Assembly: GCF_900100495.1 (NCBI RefSeq)
Contig: NZ_FNCT01000005.1
Location: 62,001-126,000 of the forward strand
Source of the DNA: Pseudomonas benzenivorans
GTDB lineage: Bacteria > Pseudomonadota > Gammaproteobacteria > Pseudomonadales > Pseudomonadaceae
Direction of reading: 5' to 3'
DNA: 64,000 bases
This document shows, one piece after another, positions 1 to 8,992 of this stretch. How positions within the stretch are numbered: the stretch's first letter is position 1; every line of letters begins with the position of its first letter. The translations under genes and the position numbers were made by a program. The notes beneath the pieces were generated by a model. The model made no database searches and was not told where the DNA came from. It saw only the letters and a list, made by a program, of their open reading frames with translations.

Positions 1-2697
1 GAGAAGTACGGCGAGCGCGACGTGACCCGTCGCGAGCACGCCCAGGAACTGCGCACCTACCTGCAACTGGCCCCGTTCGGCCTGTCCGACTTCCGCGCCC
101 TGGTGCGCGAGCTGACCGAACTGGCCCAGCAGACCGACAAGGGCTTGCTGCTGGCCGGTCAGGCGCTGGAGAGCCTGCGGCAGAGGCGACGCATCCTGCC
201 GGCGTTGAGCGTGATCGACCGGGCTTGCTCGGAGGCCATTGCGCGGGCCAATCGGCGGGTCTACCGCGCCCTGGTCGATCCACTTACGGACTCGCATCGG
301 GCCAAGCTGGACGAGCTGTTGACGCTCAAGGCCGGCAGCAGCATCACCTGGTTGACCTGGCTGCGACAGGCACCGCTGAAACCCAACTCCCGGCACATGC
401 TTGAACACATCGAGCGGCTGAAGACATTTCAGCTGGTGGACTTGCCCGAAGGCCTGGGCCGGCACATCCATCAGAACCGCCTGCTCAAGCTGGCCCGCGA
501 GGGTGGGCAGATGACACCCAAGGACCTCGGCAAGTTCGAGCCTCAGCGACGCTACGCGACCCTGGCCGCGGTGGTGCTGGAGAGCACCGCGACTGTGATT
601 GATGAGTTGGTCGATCTGCACGACCGTATCCTGGTCAAGCTGTTCAGCAGCGCGAAGCACAAGCATCAGCAGCAGTTCCAGAAACAGGGCAAGGCGATCA
701 ACGACAAGGTGCGCCTGTATTCGAAGATCGGCCAGGCGCTGCTGGAGGCCAAGGAAAGCGGCAGCGACCCCTATGCAGCCATCGAAGCGGTGATACCTTG
801 GGACGAGTTCACCGAGAGCGTCAGCGAGGCCGAGCTGCTTGCCCGGCCGGAAGGCTTTGACCATCTGCACCTGGTCGGCGAGAACTTCGCCACTCTGCGC
901 CGTTACACGCCGGCCTTGCTGGAGGTGCTGGAACTGCGCGCTGCGCCGGCCGCGCAAGGCGTGCTGGCAGCCGTGCAGACCCTGCGCGAGATGAACGCCG
1001 ACAGCCTGCGCAAGGTGGCGGCCGATGCACCAACGGCCTTCATCAAGCCCCGCTGGAAGCCGCTGGTGATCACCCTGGAAGGCAACGACCGGCGCTTCTA
1101 TGAAATCTGCGCGCTTTCCGAGCTGAAGAACGCCCTGCGCTCCGGCGACATCTGGGTCAAGGGCTCGCGGCAGTTCCGTGACTTCGACGACTTCCTGCTG
1201 CCGGCAGAGAAGTTCGCCACGCTCAAGCGGGAACAGGCCCTGCCCCTGACGATCAATCCCAACAGCGACCAGTATCTGGAAGAGCGATTGCCGCTGCTGG
1301 ACGAGCAGTTGGCCACCGTCATCCGCCTGGCCAAGGACAACGAGATGCCCGAGGCCATCCTCACCGAGTCCGGGCTGAAGATCACCCCGCTGGATTCAGC
1401 GGTGCCAGATCGTGCGCAGGCGCTGATCGACCAGACCAGCCAGTTACTGCCGCGCATCAAGATCACCGAACTGCTGATGGACGTTGACGACTGGACGGGC
1501 TTCAGCCGCCACTTTACCCACTTGAAGGACGGGGCCGAGGCCAAAGACCGGACGTTGCTGCTGTCCGCGATCCTCGGTGATGCAATCAACCTCGGGCTGA
1601 CCAAGATGGCCGAGTCGAGCCCCGGCCTGACCTACGCCAAGCTGTCCTGGCTGCAAGCCTGGCACATCCGAGACGAAACCTACTGGGCGGCCCTGGCCGA
1701 GCTGGTCAACCACCAGTTCCGTCATACCTTCGCCGCTCACTGGGGCGACGGCACGACCTCTTCGTCCGATGGCCAGCGCTTCCGGGCGGGCGGCCGGGGC
1801 GAAAGCACCCGGCACGTCAACCCGAAGTACGGCAGCGAGCCGGGCCGGCTGTTCTACACCCACATCTCCGACCAGTACGCGCCATTCAGCACCCGCGTGG
1901 TGAATGTCGGCGTGCGCGATTCCACCTACGTGCTCGATGGCCTGCTGTACCACGAGTCCGACTTGCGGATCGAGGAGCACTACACCGACACGGCCGGCTT
2001 CACCCATCACGTCTTCGCCCTAATGCACCTGCTGGGCTTCCGCTTCGCACCACGCATCCGCGACCTCGGCGAAACCAAACTGTATGTGCCGCAGGGCGTG
2101 CATGCCTACCCGGCGCTGCGCCCGCTGATAGGAGGCACCCTGAACATCAAGCACGTCCGTGCCCATTGGGATGACATCCTGCGCCTGGCCAGCTCGATCA
2201 AGCAGGGCACCGTCACCGCCTCGCTGATGCTGCGCAAGCTCGGCAGCTATCCGCGCCAGAATGGCCTGGCCGTCGCCCTGCGCGAACTGGGCCGGATCGA
2301 ACGCACGCTGTTCACCCTGGACTGGTTGCAAAGTGTTGAGCTGCGCCGCCGCGTGCATGCCGGCCTGAACAAAGGTGAGGCTCGCAACTTGCTGGCTAGG
2401 GCGGTGTTCTTCAACCGCCTTGGGGAAATCAGGGATCGGAGCTTCGAGCAGCAGCGCTACCGGGCCAGCGGCCTCAACCTGGTGACGGCCGCCATCGTGC
2501 TGTGGAACACGGTGTACCTGGAGCGCGCCACCCAGGGACTGGTCGAAGCCGGCAAGCCGGTGGACGGCGAGCTGCTGCAATACCTGTCGCCGCTGGGCTG
2601 GGAGCACATCAACCTGACCTGCGATTACGGCTGGCGGCAGAGCCGCAGGCTGGAAGACGGGAAGTTCAGGCCGCTACGGTTGCCTGGAAAACCTTAG
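1..2697 (+). CDS. tnpA: Tn3-family transposase TnpA (5' end outside the window)
   Basis: DDE-type transposase of the Tn3 family, which makes the cointegrate in replicative transposition. The frame is open from base 1, giving about 898 residues. Tn21-subgroup TnpA proteins are close to 990, so roughly 90 N-terminal residues are missing at the window edge. The C-terminal half has the expected catalytic region, including the stretch around [21 protein letters not shown]'s core and the terminal [17 protein letters not shown] block with the conserved glutamate. The stop codon TAG overlaps the terminal inverted repeat, as is usual for this subgroup. The internal GTG at 22 is not the true start. Confidence 0.93.
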   Translation, partial: EKYGERDVTRREHAQELRTYLQLAPFGLSDFRALVRELTELAQQTDKGLLLAGQALESLRQRRRILPALSVIDRACSEAIARANRRVYRALVDPLTDSHRAKLDELLTLKAGSSITWLTWLRQAPLKPNSRHMLEHIERLKTFQLVDLPEGLGRHIHQNRLLKLAREGGQMTPKDLGKFEPQRRYATLAAVVLESTATVIDELVDLHDRILVKLFSSAKHKHQQQFQKQGKAINDKVRLYSKIGQALLEAKESGSDPYAAIEAVIPWDEFTESVSEAELLARPEGFDHLHLVGENFATLRRYTPALLEVLELRAAPAAQGVLAAVQTLREMNADSLRKVAADAPTAFIKPRWKPLVITLEGNDRRFYEICALSELKNALRSGDIWVKGSRQFRDFDDFLLPAEKFATLKREQALPLTINPNSDQYLEERLPLLDEQLATVIRLAKDNEMPEAILTESGLKITPLDSAVPDRAQALIDQTSQLLPRIKITELLMDVDDWTGFSRHFTHLKDGAEAKDRTLLLSAILGDAINLGLTKMAESSPGLTYAKLSWLQAWHIRDETYWAALAELVNHQFRHTFAAHWGDGTTSSSDGQRFRAGGRGESTRHVNPKYGSEPGRLFYTHISDQYAPFSTRVVNVGVRDSTYVLDGLLYHESDLRIEEHYTDTAGFTHHVFALMHLLGFRFAPRIRDLGETKLYVPQGVHAYPALRPLIGGTLNIKHVRAHWDDILRLASSIKQGTVTASLMLRKLGSYPRQNGLAVALRELGRIERTLFTLDWLQSVELRRRVHAGLNKGEARNLLARAVFFNRLGEIRDRSFEQQRYRASGLNLVTAAIVLWNTVYLERATQGLVEAGKPVDGELLQYLSPLGWEHINLTCDYGWRQSRRLEDGKFRPLRLPGKP

Positions 2698-2730
2698 CGT
2701 ACGATTTTTTCCGAATTCTGCGGGCTCCCC
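2693..2730. repeat. 38-bp terminal inverted repeat of the Tn21/Tn1721-type transposon
   Basis: The sequence begins CTTAGCGTAC and ends GGCTCCCC. Read on the other strand it begins GGGGAGCCCGCAGAATTC, the classic Tn21-subgroup end. The transposase stop codon lies inside it. Tn3-family insertions duplicate 5 bp, so the adjacent TTGTT (2731-2735) should recur at the other end of the transposon, outside this window. Confidence 0.9.
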
Positions 2731-2999
2731 TTGTTGCCCTTGACGAAAGGACGCACGAACTGCGGCGAGATCAATTTCACTTGATGCCCGAGCGCCGTCA
2801 GTTGGCGCGCCATAAAGTGCGCTCCGGCGCAGGCTTCCATCACCACCGTGCAAGCCGGCAGGATGCCAAGCAATCGCATCATTTGCTGGCGTGTCGCTTT
2901 CGTGCGAAAGATCTTCCGGCCAGAACCGTCTTTTCCGTGTAGATGAAAGCTTTGCTTGCCCGGATCAATCCCTACCAGTGCAACTGCGCTCGTGATGAT
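2731..2999 (-). pseudogene. IS110-family transposase, N-terminal fragment
   Basis: On the minus strand the frame encodes the DEDD-type N-terminal part of an IS110-family transposase. Recognisable blocks are ALVGIDPGKQSFHLHG, CTVVMEACAGAHFMARQL and LISPQFVRPFVKGNK. The frame is cut just after KGNK by the Tn3-family inverted repeat, so the catalytic C-terminal part is missing here and should lie beyond the transposon. The start is unclear. A good GGAGG site is followed by ATC (2997-2999) rather than ATG, so either the start codon is mutated or translation began at the ATG at 3056. Confidence 0.8.
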
Positions 3000-3353
3000 G
3001 GCCTCCGAAATAAAACACCCTGCGAAAGTGTGCCCTCGGAGGGTGGGGATGACCATCTCATTAACCCGAATCTCGAACGCGCGGAACCCACCAGGCAGCA
3101 AAAGCCACCGATCTTCTCGGCATGCAGCCAACTACCCTGGCTGCTGCCCAGCTCCACGCTGATCCTCCGCGCCGTTTCGCAAACTACCGGTATCAGCCTG
3201 CATGCGCTTTTCATCCATGTATTCGAGCGTGCTGGACAGGCTGCTCGCGGCGACGGTCTTGCGGCTGCCGCCGCGTATCGACAGTAAGCGCCCCCCCCCC
3301 TTTTGCTCGAACACCCCGCCCTGCATCCTGTGCTTTTCCAGTAGGGGATTTAT

Positions 3354-3640
3354 ATGGAAACGATGCACGCGCGCCGCGAGTCCTGGGCTCGGCATGTTCA
3401 GGCCTGGCAGGACAGCGGGCTGACGCAGTTGCTTATTGCCAGTAGCATGCGCTCAAACCCGAGGCACTGGCCTACTGGATCAGGCGCAGCAAGCGGGCGG
3501 CCACGCCGCTTACCCTGGTGCCCGTGGCAGCGGCAGGGGTGTGGCTGCTGCAGGCATGCCAGTGGCTGGCGGTTGGCGTTGCCGGCGGACGTCGATGCAA
3601 GCTGGTTGGCCGGATTGCTGCGGGGGATGGCCTGACGCGA
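3354..3640 (+). pseudogene. IS66 accessory gene tnpA remnant
   Basis: The translation begins METMHARRESWARHVQAW and continues DSGLTQLL, matching the small IS66 TnpA protein (a helix-turn-helix protein that begins with a charged helix followed by a segment ending in S-G-L-S/T-Q). After about 30 residues the reading frame shifts, and LVPV-like residues reappear in another frame. It is not functional. Confidence 0.6.
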
Positions 3641-3960
3641 ATGCCGGCCCAGGTTTGGCTGGTGGCCGACCGATCAACATGCGCTTGGGGATCGACGGGC
3701 TTTGGTGCACCTTCAGCAGGCCCTCGGGCGACCACCCTGCGATGGCACGACCTATGCCTTTCGCAATCGGCACGGCTCGCGGCTCAAGCTGTTGCAGTAG
3801 GACGGCACCGGTGTGTGGTTGGGTCAGCGCCGTCTGCATCAAGGCCGTTTTCGCTAGTTCCATGCCGCCGAATGCAGCGCCGCGCTGGTCAAGATCGGCG
3901 AAGACATCAGCGAGCAGCTCGACCTGATCCTGGCCAGGTCCTTCGTCCACCGGCACAGTC
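3640..3960 (+). pseudogene. IS66 accessory gene tnpB remnant
   Basis: Pieces of IS66 TnpB ('Orf2-like') are visible in more than one frame: VWLVA, then INMRLGIDGL after a frameshift, then CDGTTYAFRNRHGSRLKLLQ. The last piece is followed by an in-frame TAG at about 3799 and DGTGVWLGQRRLHQGRF. With a frameshift and a stop, this is a pseudogene. Confidence 0.7.
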
Positions 3961-4019
3961 GCCCGCAATAAGCCTGCCGCCCGTGCGAAAGCATCAGCGC
4001 CGCGCCGGTTCCGCCGGCA

Positions 4020-4490
4020 GTGGCGTGGCCTTGCAGCCCCTGGTGGATCGGCTGCGCGCCTTATTGCTCCAACGCCAGGTGCTGCATGCCGATGAAACAC
4101 CCTCTGCGGCAACTCGATCCCGGCGAGGGGAAAACCAAACGCCCCTATATCTGAGCCTACTCTGGGCCTACCGCAGCAACGACCTGGAGCCCAGTGACAG
4201 CCGAGGCCTTGCGGCGCATCGCCGATCTCTATGCCCTCGATTGGCGCGCCCGCGCACTCGACGCGGCCGTCCGGCAGCTGCTGCGTGAACAGAAAGCCCT
4301 GCCCAAACTGCAGGCCCTACACGACCGGCTGCAGCTACCGCGCCGCCGCCATCCAGGGCCTTGCTGGCCACCACCAGACTGAACGGGCTCGAGTCCGGCG
4401 CCTGGCTCAAGGACACCCCGGGGAAAACTGCCCATCTGGCCCACCAGCCGGATCGAGGAGCTGTTGCTCCTCGGCGTCTCAACCTGAGTA
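4020..4490 (+). pseudogene. IS66 transposase gene (tnpC) remnants
   Basis: Scattered segments of the IS66 transposase can be read in changing frames: PLVDRLRALLLQRQVLHADETP (metal-binding HADET motif), RIADLYALDWRARAL and the C-terminal LNGLESGAWLKDT followed by SRIEELLLLGVST. Most of the roughly 500-residue protein between these blocks is deleted. Confidence 0.75.
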
Positions 4491-4689
4491 GCGATGGGAC
4501 GGCTGGACGCTCACCTTTTTTCATAAGACGAGCCGAAAACGGGCACCTACCCACAGCATGGGTTCGCGGAGGCGGGCTTAACCGTGATCGGTTGCTGAAT
4601 GGGGGAGATGCCGCTCAGGATGCGCTTAATGCAGCTCACGACCTGCTCAACCTAGATTGCTAATTCCCGGCTTGGATAGGTGGCAGGTT

Positions 4690-6486
4690 TTACAGAAGGT
4701 TCGCGCTTGGTAAGAAGTCCTCATGCAGGAGCCGCAGGTATGGGTTGTCTGGCGGCGTCTCCTGGAACAGCGTATCCGGGCTGGCGAGCAGGTAGCCGTG
4801 CAGTCGGCGCGACTTGCGCGGCCCCGTGACTTCGCAGGTCCAGATGTTCAGCCCGCTCGGCTGCTTGCGGTGCTGTCCCAGCTTCTCGAAGCGCTTCTGC
4901 ACCCACTGCCACCCCTCCAGCTTCTCCTGCCTGGCCAGCGTGGCGACTTGAAGGTACTCCTGCGCGTAGCGCTGGAACACGCCGGGGCTGACGAGGTAGG
5001 TCGTACCGGCGACGGTATGCACCAGAGCCTTGGCGTCGTTGATGATGAGCTTGCGCGTCTGGATGCTCTGACGCAGCCAGGCCATGAAGTGCGCCCCGGA
5101 GGGCTCCGCGCGATCCTGGGCAGGCGCGCGGCTCATCTGCGGCGGAGGCACGGTCGAAGGGGCCGGTTCGGCCTCGGCAACAGGGCAACTCGGGGCCTCC
5201 GGTGCCGTGGGTGGAGCGGTGTCGCCCAGCAGGTCGAGCAGCGCGGCCACGCCGGTGTCCGTGGCTGCGGTCGGCGCCGTGCTCGCGGGTGCAGCTTCGA
5301 TGCCTTCCACGTGCGGCCCATCGGCCACCGCCTGTTCCTCTTCGAGCTGCACACGGCCTGCGAACGGCGCCGGCCGGTCGGCGGCATCCCAGATCATCGC
5401 CGGCGAGAGTTTCAGGAAGGTGAAGGCGTGCGACCAGCCGGCGTCGCTGGTGACGGTAGCCTTCCAGATCGCCTTGCCATCCGGCGTCGGTTGCACGATG
5501 CCGTGATCCTGCAGCACGTTGAACACCGCCGTGTTGCTCGACGGGATGCCGTCGATGCCCTGTGACAGCAGATGGGCGCGCAGCTTGTCGGAGACGGTCT
5601 TGCTCACCAGCCACAAGGCGTCCTGGGTCAGCCAACCGTCCGCCGGGCCGGCCTGGTTCAACTTGAACTCTTCCTTGAGCAGGTAGCGCAAGCCGTCGAG
5701 CAATTTGCGTTGCAGCGCATGCTTGGGCGCCGCCAGCGCCTTGCTGGGATCGCCGCCGAGTTCCTGGGCGACCGATGCCTGGTCGGCCTGCACGACCAGT
5801 TCGCCGAGCGTGCCGGCGTGCTCGTACTGGCCGGCCAGCACGTACAGCAGCGCGGCCCAGAGGTCGGGATAGCCGCTGAGCCAGTCGAAGATGTCCCGAT
5901 CGAGAAGGCGCGCGTAGAGCAGCCCGGTGGCGGCGCTGTGCAGGCGGTACTCGCGCTCCTTTCGGTAACGGAAGCGGTAGGGCTTTCGCAGCGGGCCGTG
6001 CCAGGGATGCCAGACGCTGCCGTCGGCATGTTCGACGTGCAGATCGACCGCAATCTTGCCGATGTCGTGCAGCAGGGCCGCGTAGGCCGTGCCTGCGGTC
6101 CAGGCTTCGGCCTGGGCCGCCTGTGCCTCCGGCGTGACGCCCGCAGGCAGCAGGTATGACTGCCGCAGCTTCAGCGCATAGGCGACGATCTCCAGGCCGT
6201 GGTCCAGCATGCCGCCCGGATAGGCGTGGTGGTGGTTCTCGGAGGCCGGGAACTGCTGGACCAGCTCGGCGTAGCGCTCCAGTGGGGCGAGGTAGAGCGT
6301 GGCGAACTGCCGGCGCGAGAGCGATGTGCGCTGCCAGATGTGTTCCAGCAGTTTCTGCCGGCGCGGCGTGGCCAGCAGCGATGCGGCCGACTCCGGCCGC
6401 ATCGACCCTTTCTGAGTTTCGATAGCGGAGGCGGGCGGTGTGCCGGCGGCGGGTGGCACCCTTTTGCGCTGGAACAGCGAGAGCAT
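4690..6486 (-). CDS. mobH: MobH-family relaxase (TraI_2 domain)
   Basis: Relaxase of 598 residues that nicks oriT and leads the strand into the recipient during ICE transfer. The N-terminal TraI_2/HD domain has the three-histidine block NHHHAYPGGMLDHG (about residues 84-97) and an HD pair in ALLHDIGKIAVDL (140-141), the metal-binding signature of MobH relaxases. A Pro/Ala-rich linker (about 400-460) joins a C-terminal TraI_2_C-like domain. The start MLSLFQRKR at 6486 is preferred because the open frame upstream (to 7068) is low-complexity antisense sequence. The only ribosome-binding site is a run of nine G residues four bases before the ATG. The gene stands apart from the main tra operon. 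Confidence 0.92.
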   Translation of the reverse strand: MLSLFQRKRVPPAAGTPPASAIETQKGSMRPESAASLLATPRRQKLLEHIWQRTSLSRRQFATLYLAPLERYAELVQQFPASENHHHAYPGGMLDHGLEIVAYALKLRQSYLLPAGVTPEAQAAQAEAWTAGTAYAALLHDIGKIAVDLHVEHADGSVWHPWHGPLRKPYRFRYRKEREYRLHSAATGLLYARLLDRDIFDWLSGYPDLWAALLYVLAGQYEHAGTLGELVVQADQASVAQELGGDPSKALAAPKHALQRKLLDGLRYLLKEEFKLNQAGPADGWLTQDALWLVSKTVSDKLRAHLLSQGIDGIPSSNTAVFNVLQDHGIVQPTPDGKAIWKATVTSDAGWSHAFTFLKLSPAMIWDAADRPAPFAGRVQLEEEQAVADGPHVEGIEAAPASTAPTAATDTGVAALLDLLGDTAPPTAPEAPSCPVAEAEPAPSTVPPPQMSRAPAQDRAEPSGAHFMAWLRQSIQTRKLIINDAKALVHTVAGTTYLVSPGVFQRYAQEYLQVATLARQEKLEGWQWVQKRFEKLGQHRKQPSGLNIWTCEVTGPRKSRRLHGYLLASPDTLFQETPPDNPYLRLLHEDFLPSANLL

Positions 6487-6522
6487 GACGCCCCCCCCCG
6501 GATGACGGGCTGATCTGGGGCG

Positions 6523-6594
6523 CCTTTGGCCTTTTCGGGTAGGGCCTTTCCCCTTGGCCCCGTTCCCTTGCCCCTTCCCAGCCCTTTGGCCTTT
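6523..6594. repeat. Direct repeats in the relaxase upstream region, possible oriT
   Basis: The 12-mer CCTTTGGCCTTT occurs at 6523-6534 and exactly 60 bp later at 6583-6594. Related CCTTT/CCCTT runs lie between them and again near 6600. The 206-bp stretch 6487-6692 has no gene. A repeat-rich, strand-biased (pyrimidine-rich) non-coding stretch directly upstream of a relaxase gene is a reasonable place for oriT, but no nick site can be identified by eye. Confidence 0.35.
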
Positions 6595-6692
6595 GTCGGA
6601 AGCCTTTGGGTATAGGGCCGCTGCTTCGCGGATGCCACGATGAATGCGGCATGGGGCAGGCCCGACAAGCGGGGAATACTTCTGTCGCCGCG

Positions 6693-7613
6693 TCAGATCT
6701 GGCCCAGGCCGGCATCGAGCGCAGCGGCTTGCGCGGCGAAGTCCTTGGGGCGCTTCTTGCGAAAGGTCTCCAGGTTGTTGAGCTTCCAGCGCAGTGCCGG
6801 CAGTTGCGCGGCGTGCTGGCATTGCACCAGCGACCAGTCCGGCTCTGCGCGTACCAGGCCGCTCAGGAACCGCCTGTGCGCCTTCGTCAGCCGTTGCTGC
6901 AACTCGCGTCGCAACTGCGCGCGAGCCTCCAGCAGCGTGTCCAAGGGGCAGTCCACTTCGGCCATACCGACAAAGGCCCGTTCGTACTCGCCGGCGATGT
7001 CCTTGTCGTTGCCGAACAACACTTCGTGGGGCGGCCGGTTGTGGCCCGCCAGATAGATCACGAAGCACTCGACCATGCCATCGCTGATGTCGCCCGACTC
7101 AAAGAGCTGCCACACGTCGAACAGGTCGCGCGGATGCTGCCGGTCCAGCGCGGCCACCAGCTTGCCGGCGTACAGCTCGTCCGGTGCCAGGATCGGCACG
7201 TCCAACTCGATGCCGAACAGATCGCTGGTCTTGGCGCTCAGCGGCCGCCGCTCGACGGGCAGCACGCTGCCTCGGAACACGACGTTGACCTCGATCTTCA
7301 CCTGGCTGGCATCGTTCTCGACGATCAGCTTGGTGTCCCCCAGGTCCTTGGCGCGAACCAGGCGTGTTTGCACGCCCAGCGGTGCAAGGCGCGCGGCGAT
7401 GGCGGCCAGCTCCTGGTTGATGGCTTGCAGCGCTTCGTCGCGCGGCGTCTGCCACGGAAGGTACACCACGTCGATGTCCACCGAAAGGCGCGGCATGTCC
7501 CGCACGAAGAGGTTGATGGCCGTGCCGCCCTTCATGGCGAAGATGTCGTTGGCGAACACGTCAGGCGCGACGGCCAGCAGCAGGCGAACGGTGTCCGCGT
7601 AGGTCTTATCCAT
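6693..7613 (-). CDS. abiEii: AbiEii-type toxin, nucleotidyltransferase
   Basis: Toxin half of a type IV (AbiE) abortive-infection toxin-antitoxin pair; the family has a DNA polymerase beta-like nucleotidyltransferase fold. Seen: MKGGTAINLF (residues 27-36) and RLSVDIDVVYL (42-52), which correspond to the GG[ST]...DxD nucleotidyltransferase core with Asp46 and Asp48. The 306-residue length is normal for AbiEii. The gene starts 8 bp inside the end of abiEi, so the two are translationally coupled with the antitoxin first, as in known AbiE operons. It lies between the relaxase and transfer genes and may stabilise the ICE as well as act against phage. Confidence 0.9.
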   Translation of the reverse strand: MDKTYADTVRLLLAVAPDVFANDIFAMKGGTAINLFVRDMPRLSVDIDVVYLPWQTPRDEALQAINQELAAIAARLAPLGVQTRLVRAKDLGDTKLIVENDASQVKIEVNVVFRGSVLPVERRPLSAKTSDLFGIELDVPILAPDELYAGKLVAALDRQHPRDLFDVWQLFESGDISDGMVECFVIYLAGHNRPPHEVLFGNDKDIAGEYERAFVGMAEVDCPLDTLLEARAQLRRELQQRLTKAHRRFLSGLVRAEPDWSLVQCQHAAQLPALRWKLNNLETFRKKRPKDFAAQAAALDAGLGQI

Positions 7614-8364
7614 GAGGTCTCAGGCTCAGCAAGGTGCCGTCATCGAGCCGGCTCATCCAGCGCGTGTTGCTGCCGGTGCGAACCGGGTACTGCTCCAGCA
7701 GAGCATCGACATCCACGAGGTTGGTCTCGCGCGCCCAGGTGAGGAACAGGCGCACGGCCTTCACGCTGGCGCAGCAGGACAGCAGTTGCCCGAGTAAGTC
7801 CTTGCGGGGGGAACGCAGTCCATCAAAGATGTTGCGGGCCTCTTCGAGGCTCTGCTTGGCGCCGGCTTCGTACAGCAGTTCCAGAACGGCACGCTCGGAG
7901 GCAGCCACCCGCAGATCCTCGGGCAGGCCAGGCGGCGTGGTCAGGGTCATGCTGGCCAGCGCCGTGTCCGGCCAGTCGAACAGGCGGGCGTGGACGTAGC
8001 GGGCCGGAAAGCGCGCGGTGAACCAGGCCGGCAACGCGAAACGACCGTCGCCCCACAGTACCAGCGTCTCCCGGCTGCCCAGGTTGTGGCGCACGCCCTG
8101 CAGGGCCAGGGCGCTCTTGCCGCCGACGTGCAGGCCGGGCACGCGCTGTTGCAGGAACTTCAGCGCACTGTAGACCCCGAATTCATCGTTCGGGAAGGCA
8201 TAGACGCCATGGGCCAGGCGCACGAGCCACCCGCCGTCGGCATAGTGGGCGGCAAGCTGGGGCGACACCCCGAACTGACTCAGGGTGGCGAGGTCGAACG
8301 GCGCCCCGCGGGGGAGTCCGGCCTGCAGCCGCTTGATTACCTGGTGCCTAGAATTTCCATCCAT
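7606..8364 (-). CDS. abiEi: AbiEi-type antitoxin and transcriptional regulator
   Basis: Antitoxin of the AbiE pair, 252 residues. AbiEi proteins have an N-terminal winged-helix domain that binds inverted repeats in their own promoter and a C-terminal domain needed for antitoxicity. Seen: an N-terminal helical segment with SQFGVSPQLAAHYADGGWLVRLAHGVYAF (typical wHTH 'turn-wing' of the family), then a core with GGKSALALQG. The ATG at 8364 is chosen because the open frame further upstream (to 8580) is AT-rich and lacks conserved sequence. The start codon overlaps a perfect inverted repeat, in line with autorepression. Confidence 0.88.
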   Translation of the reverse strand: MDGNSRHQVIKRLQAGLPRGAPFDLATLSQFGVSPQLAAHYADGGWLVRLAHGVYAFPNDEFGVYSALKFLQQRVPGLHVGGKSALALQGVRHNLGSRETLVLWGDGRFALPAWFTARFPARYVHARLFDWPDTALASMTLTTPPGLPEDLRVAASERAVLELLYEAGAKQSLEEARNIFDGLRSPRKDLLGQLLSCCASVKAVRLFLTWARETNLVDVDALLEQYPVRTGSNTRWMSRLDDGTLLSLRPHG

Positions 8365-8379
8365 GCTATAAAAATAGCA
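8364..8379. promoter_or_regulatory. Inverted repeat at the abiEi start, probable AbiEi operator
   Basis: TGCTAT-AAAA-ATAGCA is a perfect 6-bp inverted repeat with a 4-bp spacer that touches the abiEi start codon. AbiEi proteins autoregulate by binding inverted repeats at their promoter. The surrounding 8360-8460 stretch is distinctly AT-rich. Confidence 0.5.
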
Positions 8380-8594
8380 CGGAATCCAATCAGCCCCTAG
8401 AGGTATCGCAAGAACCTCGCAGGGAAAGTAGCATAAGGTTTGATTTCTATTGCAAAATCTAATCATCTTGGCGACACCCGAGCCAGCCTGGCTCTGCCAG
8501 CCGCAACCCACCCGCCCTCCTGATCGCGGTCTATGCTGGAGGGCAAGCCACAACCGGCCGCTCCTGAGGTGAGGCACCACTGAAACCGAGGCAC

Positions 8595-8963
8595 ATGAGC
8601 ATGACCACCAACACGCACAACGGGCGCTGGAGCCACCGGCTGGGCCGGGGGGCTGGCCGTGCCTGGCGTGGATACCAGCGCCGCGAGCAGCGTGTCGCCG
8701 GCCGGCTGGTGACGCGCGGGGTGCCCGCAGGCGCGGCGACGGCGGTGCTCTGGATCGTCAAGCTGGCCGTGCTTGGCATGCTGCTCTACACCGTATCCTG
8801 GCTCGTCCTGCTGCTGGCCTTTGCGGTGGTCGCCACATGGTTCGCGCGAAATGCCGATGCGGATGACGAGAAGCAGCCGGAACTTAGAGACGGACACTCG
8901 GGCGTCGGCCTGTACGACAAAGATGACTGGCGGATCGACATGGGCGATCCCGACGAGCCGTAG
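8595..8963 (+). CDS. DUF3742 family ICE protein
   Basis: A 122-residue protein of the DUF3742 family, found next to traG in PFGI-1-type ICEs; its function is unknown. It has a basic N-terminus (GRWSHRLGRGAGRAWRGY), one or two closely spaced membrane segments (about residues 48-85, including WIVKLAVLGMLLYTVSWLVL) and an acidic C-terminus ending in KDDWRIDMGDPDEP. It is on the plus strand, convergent with traG, with 29 bp between the two stops. It is likely an inner-membrane accessory protein; the role is inferred only from context. Confidence 0.8.
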   Translation: MSMTTNTHNGRWSHRLGRGAGRAWRGYQRREQRVAGRLVTRGVPAGAATAVLWIVKLAVLGMLLYTVSWLVLLLAFAVVATWFARNADADDEKQPELRDGHSGVGLYDKDDWRIDMGDPDEP

Positions 8964-8992
8964 CCGCCGCATCAGCGCGAGGAGAGTGCTCC

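Larger units (their letters stand above)
1..2730 (+). mobile_element. Right end of a Tn3-family (Tn21/Tn1721 subgroup) transposon, cut by the window start
   Basis: The segment consists of the transposase gene followed at once by a 38-bp terminal inverted repeat. The repeat is of the type I recall for Tn501 and Tn1721. The left part of the transposon (resolvase, res site, cargo, other inverted repeat) must lie before position 1. It has inserted into an IS110-type transposase gene: the IS110 reading frame runs up to the outer edge of the repeat at 2731. Confidence 0.85.
3284..4514 (+). mobile_element. Decayed IS66-family insertion sequence
   Basis: Fragments of all three IS66 genes follow each other in order but in shifting frames. 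The probable ends are GTAAGCGCCC at 3284 and its near-inverse GGACGCTCAC ending at 4514, matching typical IS66 termini. The element is only about 1.2 kb, whereas intact IS66 elements are about 2.5 kb, so large internal deletions have occurred. A run of ten C residues (3291-3300) lies just inside the left end. No target duplication is visible. The 285 bp between this element and the IS110 fragment hold no recognisable gene. Confidence 0.75.

Noticed and set aside
3291..3300. C10 run near the IS66 left end as a phase-variation tract
   Set aside because: It is not within or upstream of an intact gene, so it has no expression to vary.
3354..4490. Several open frames in the IS66 region as independent genes
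   Set aside because: They are frame-shifted pieces of one IS66 element; internal stops and shifts are visible.
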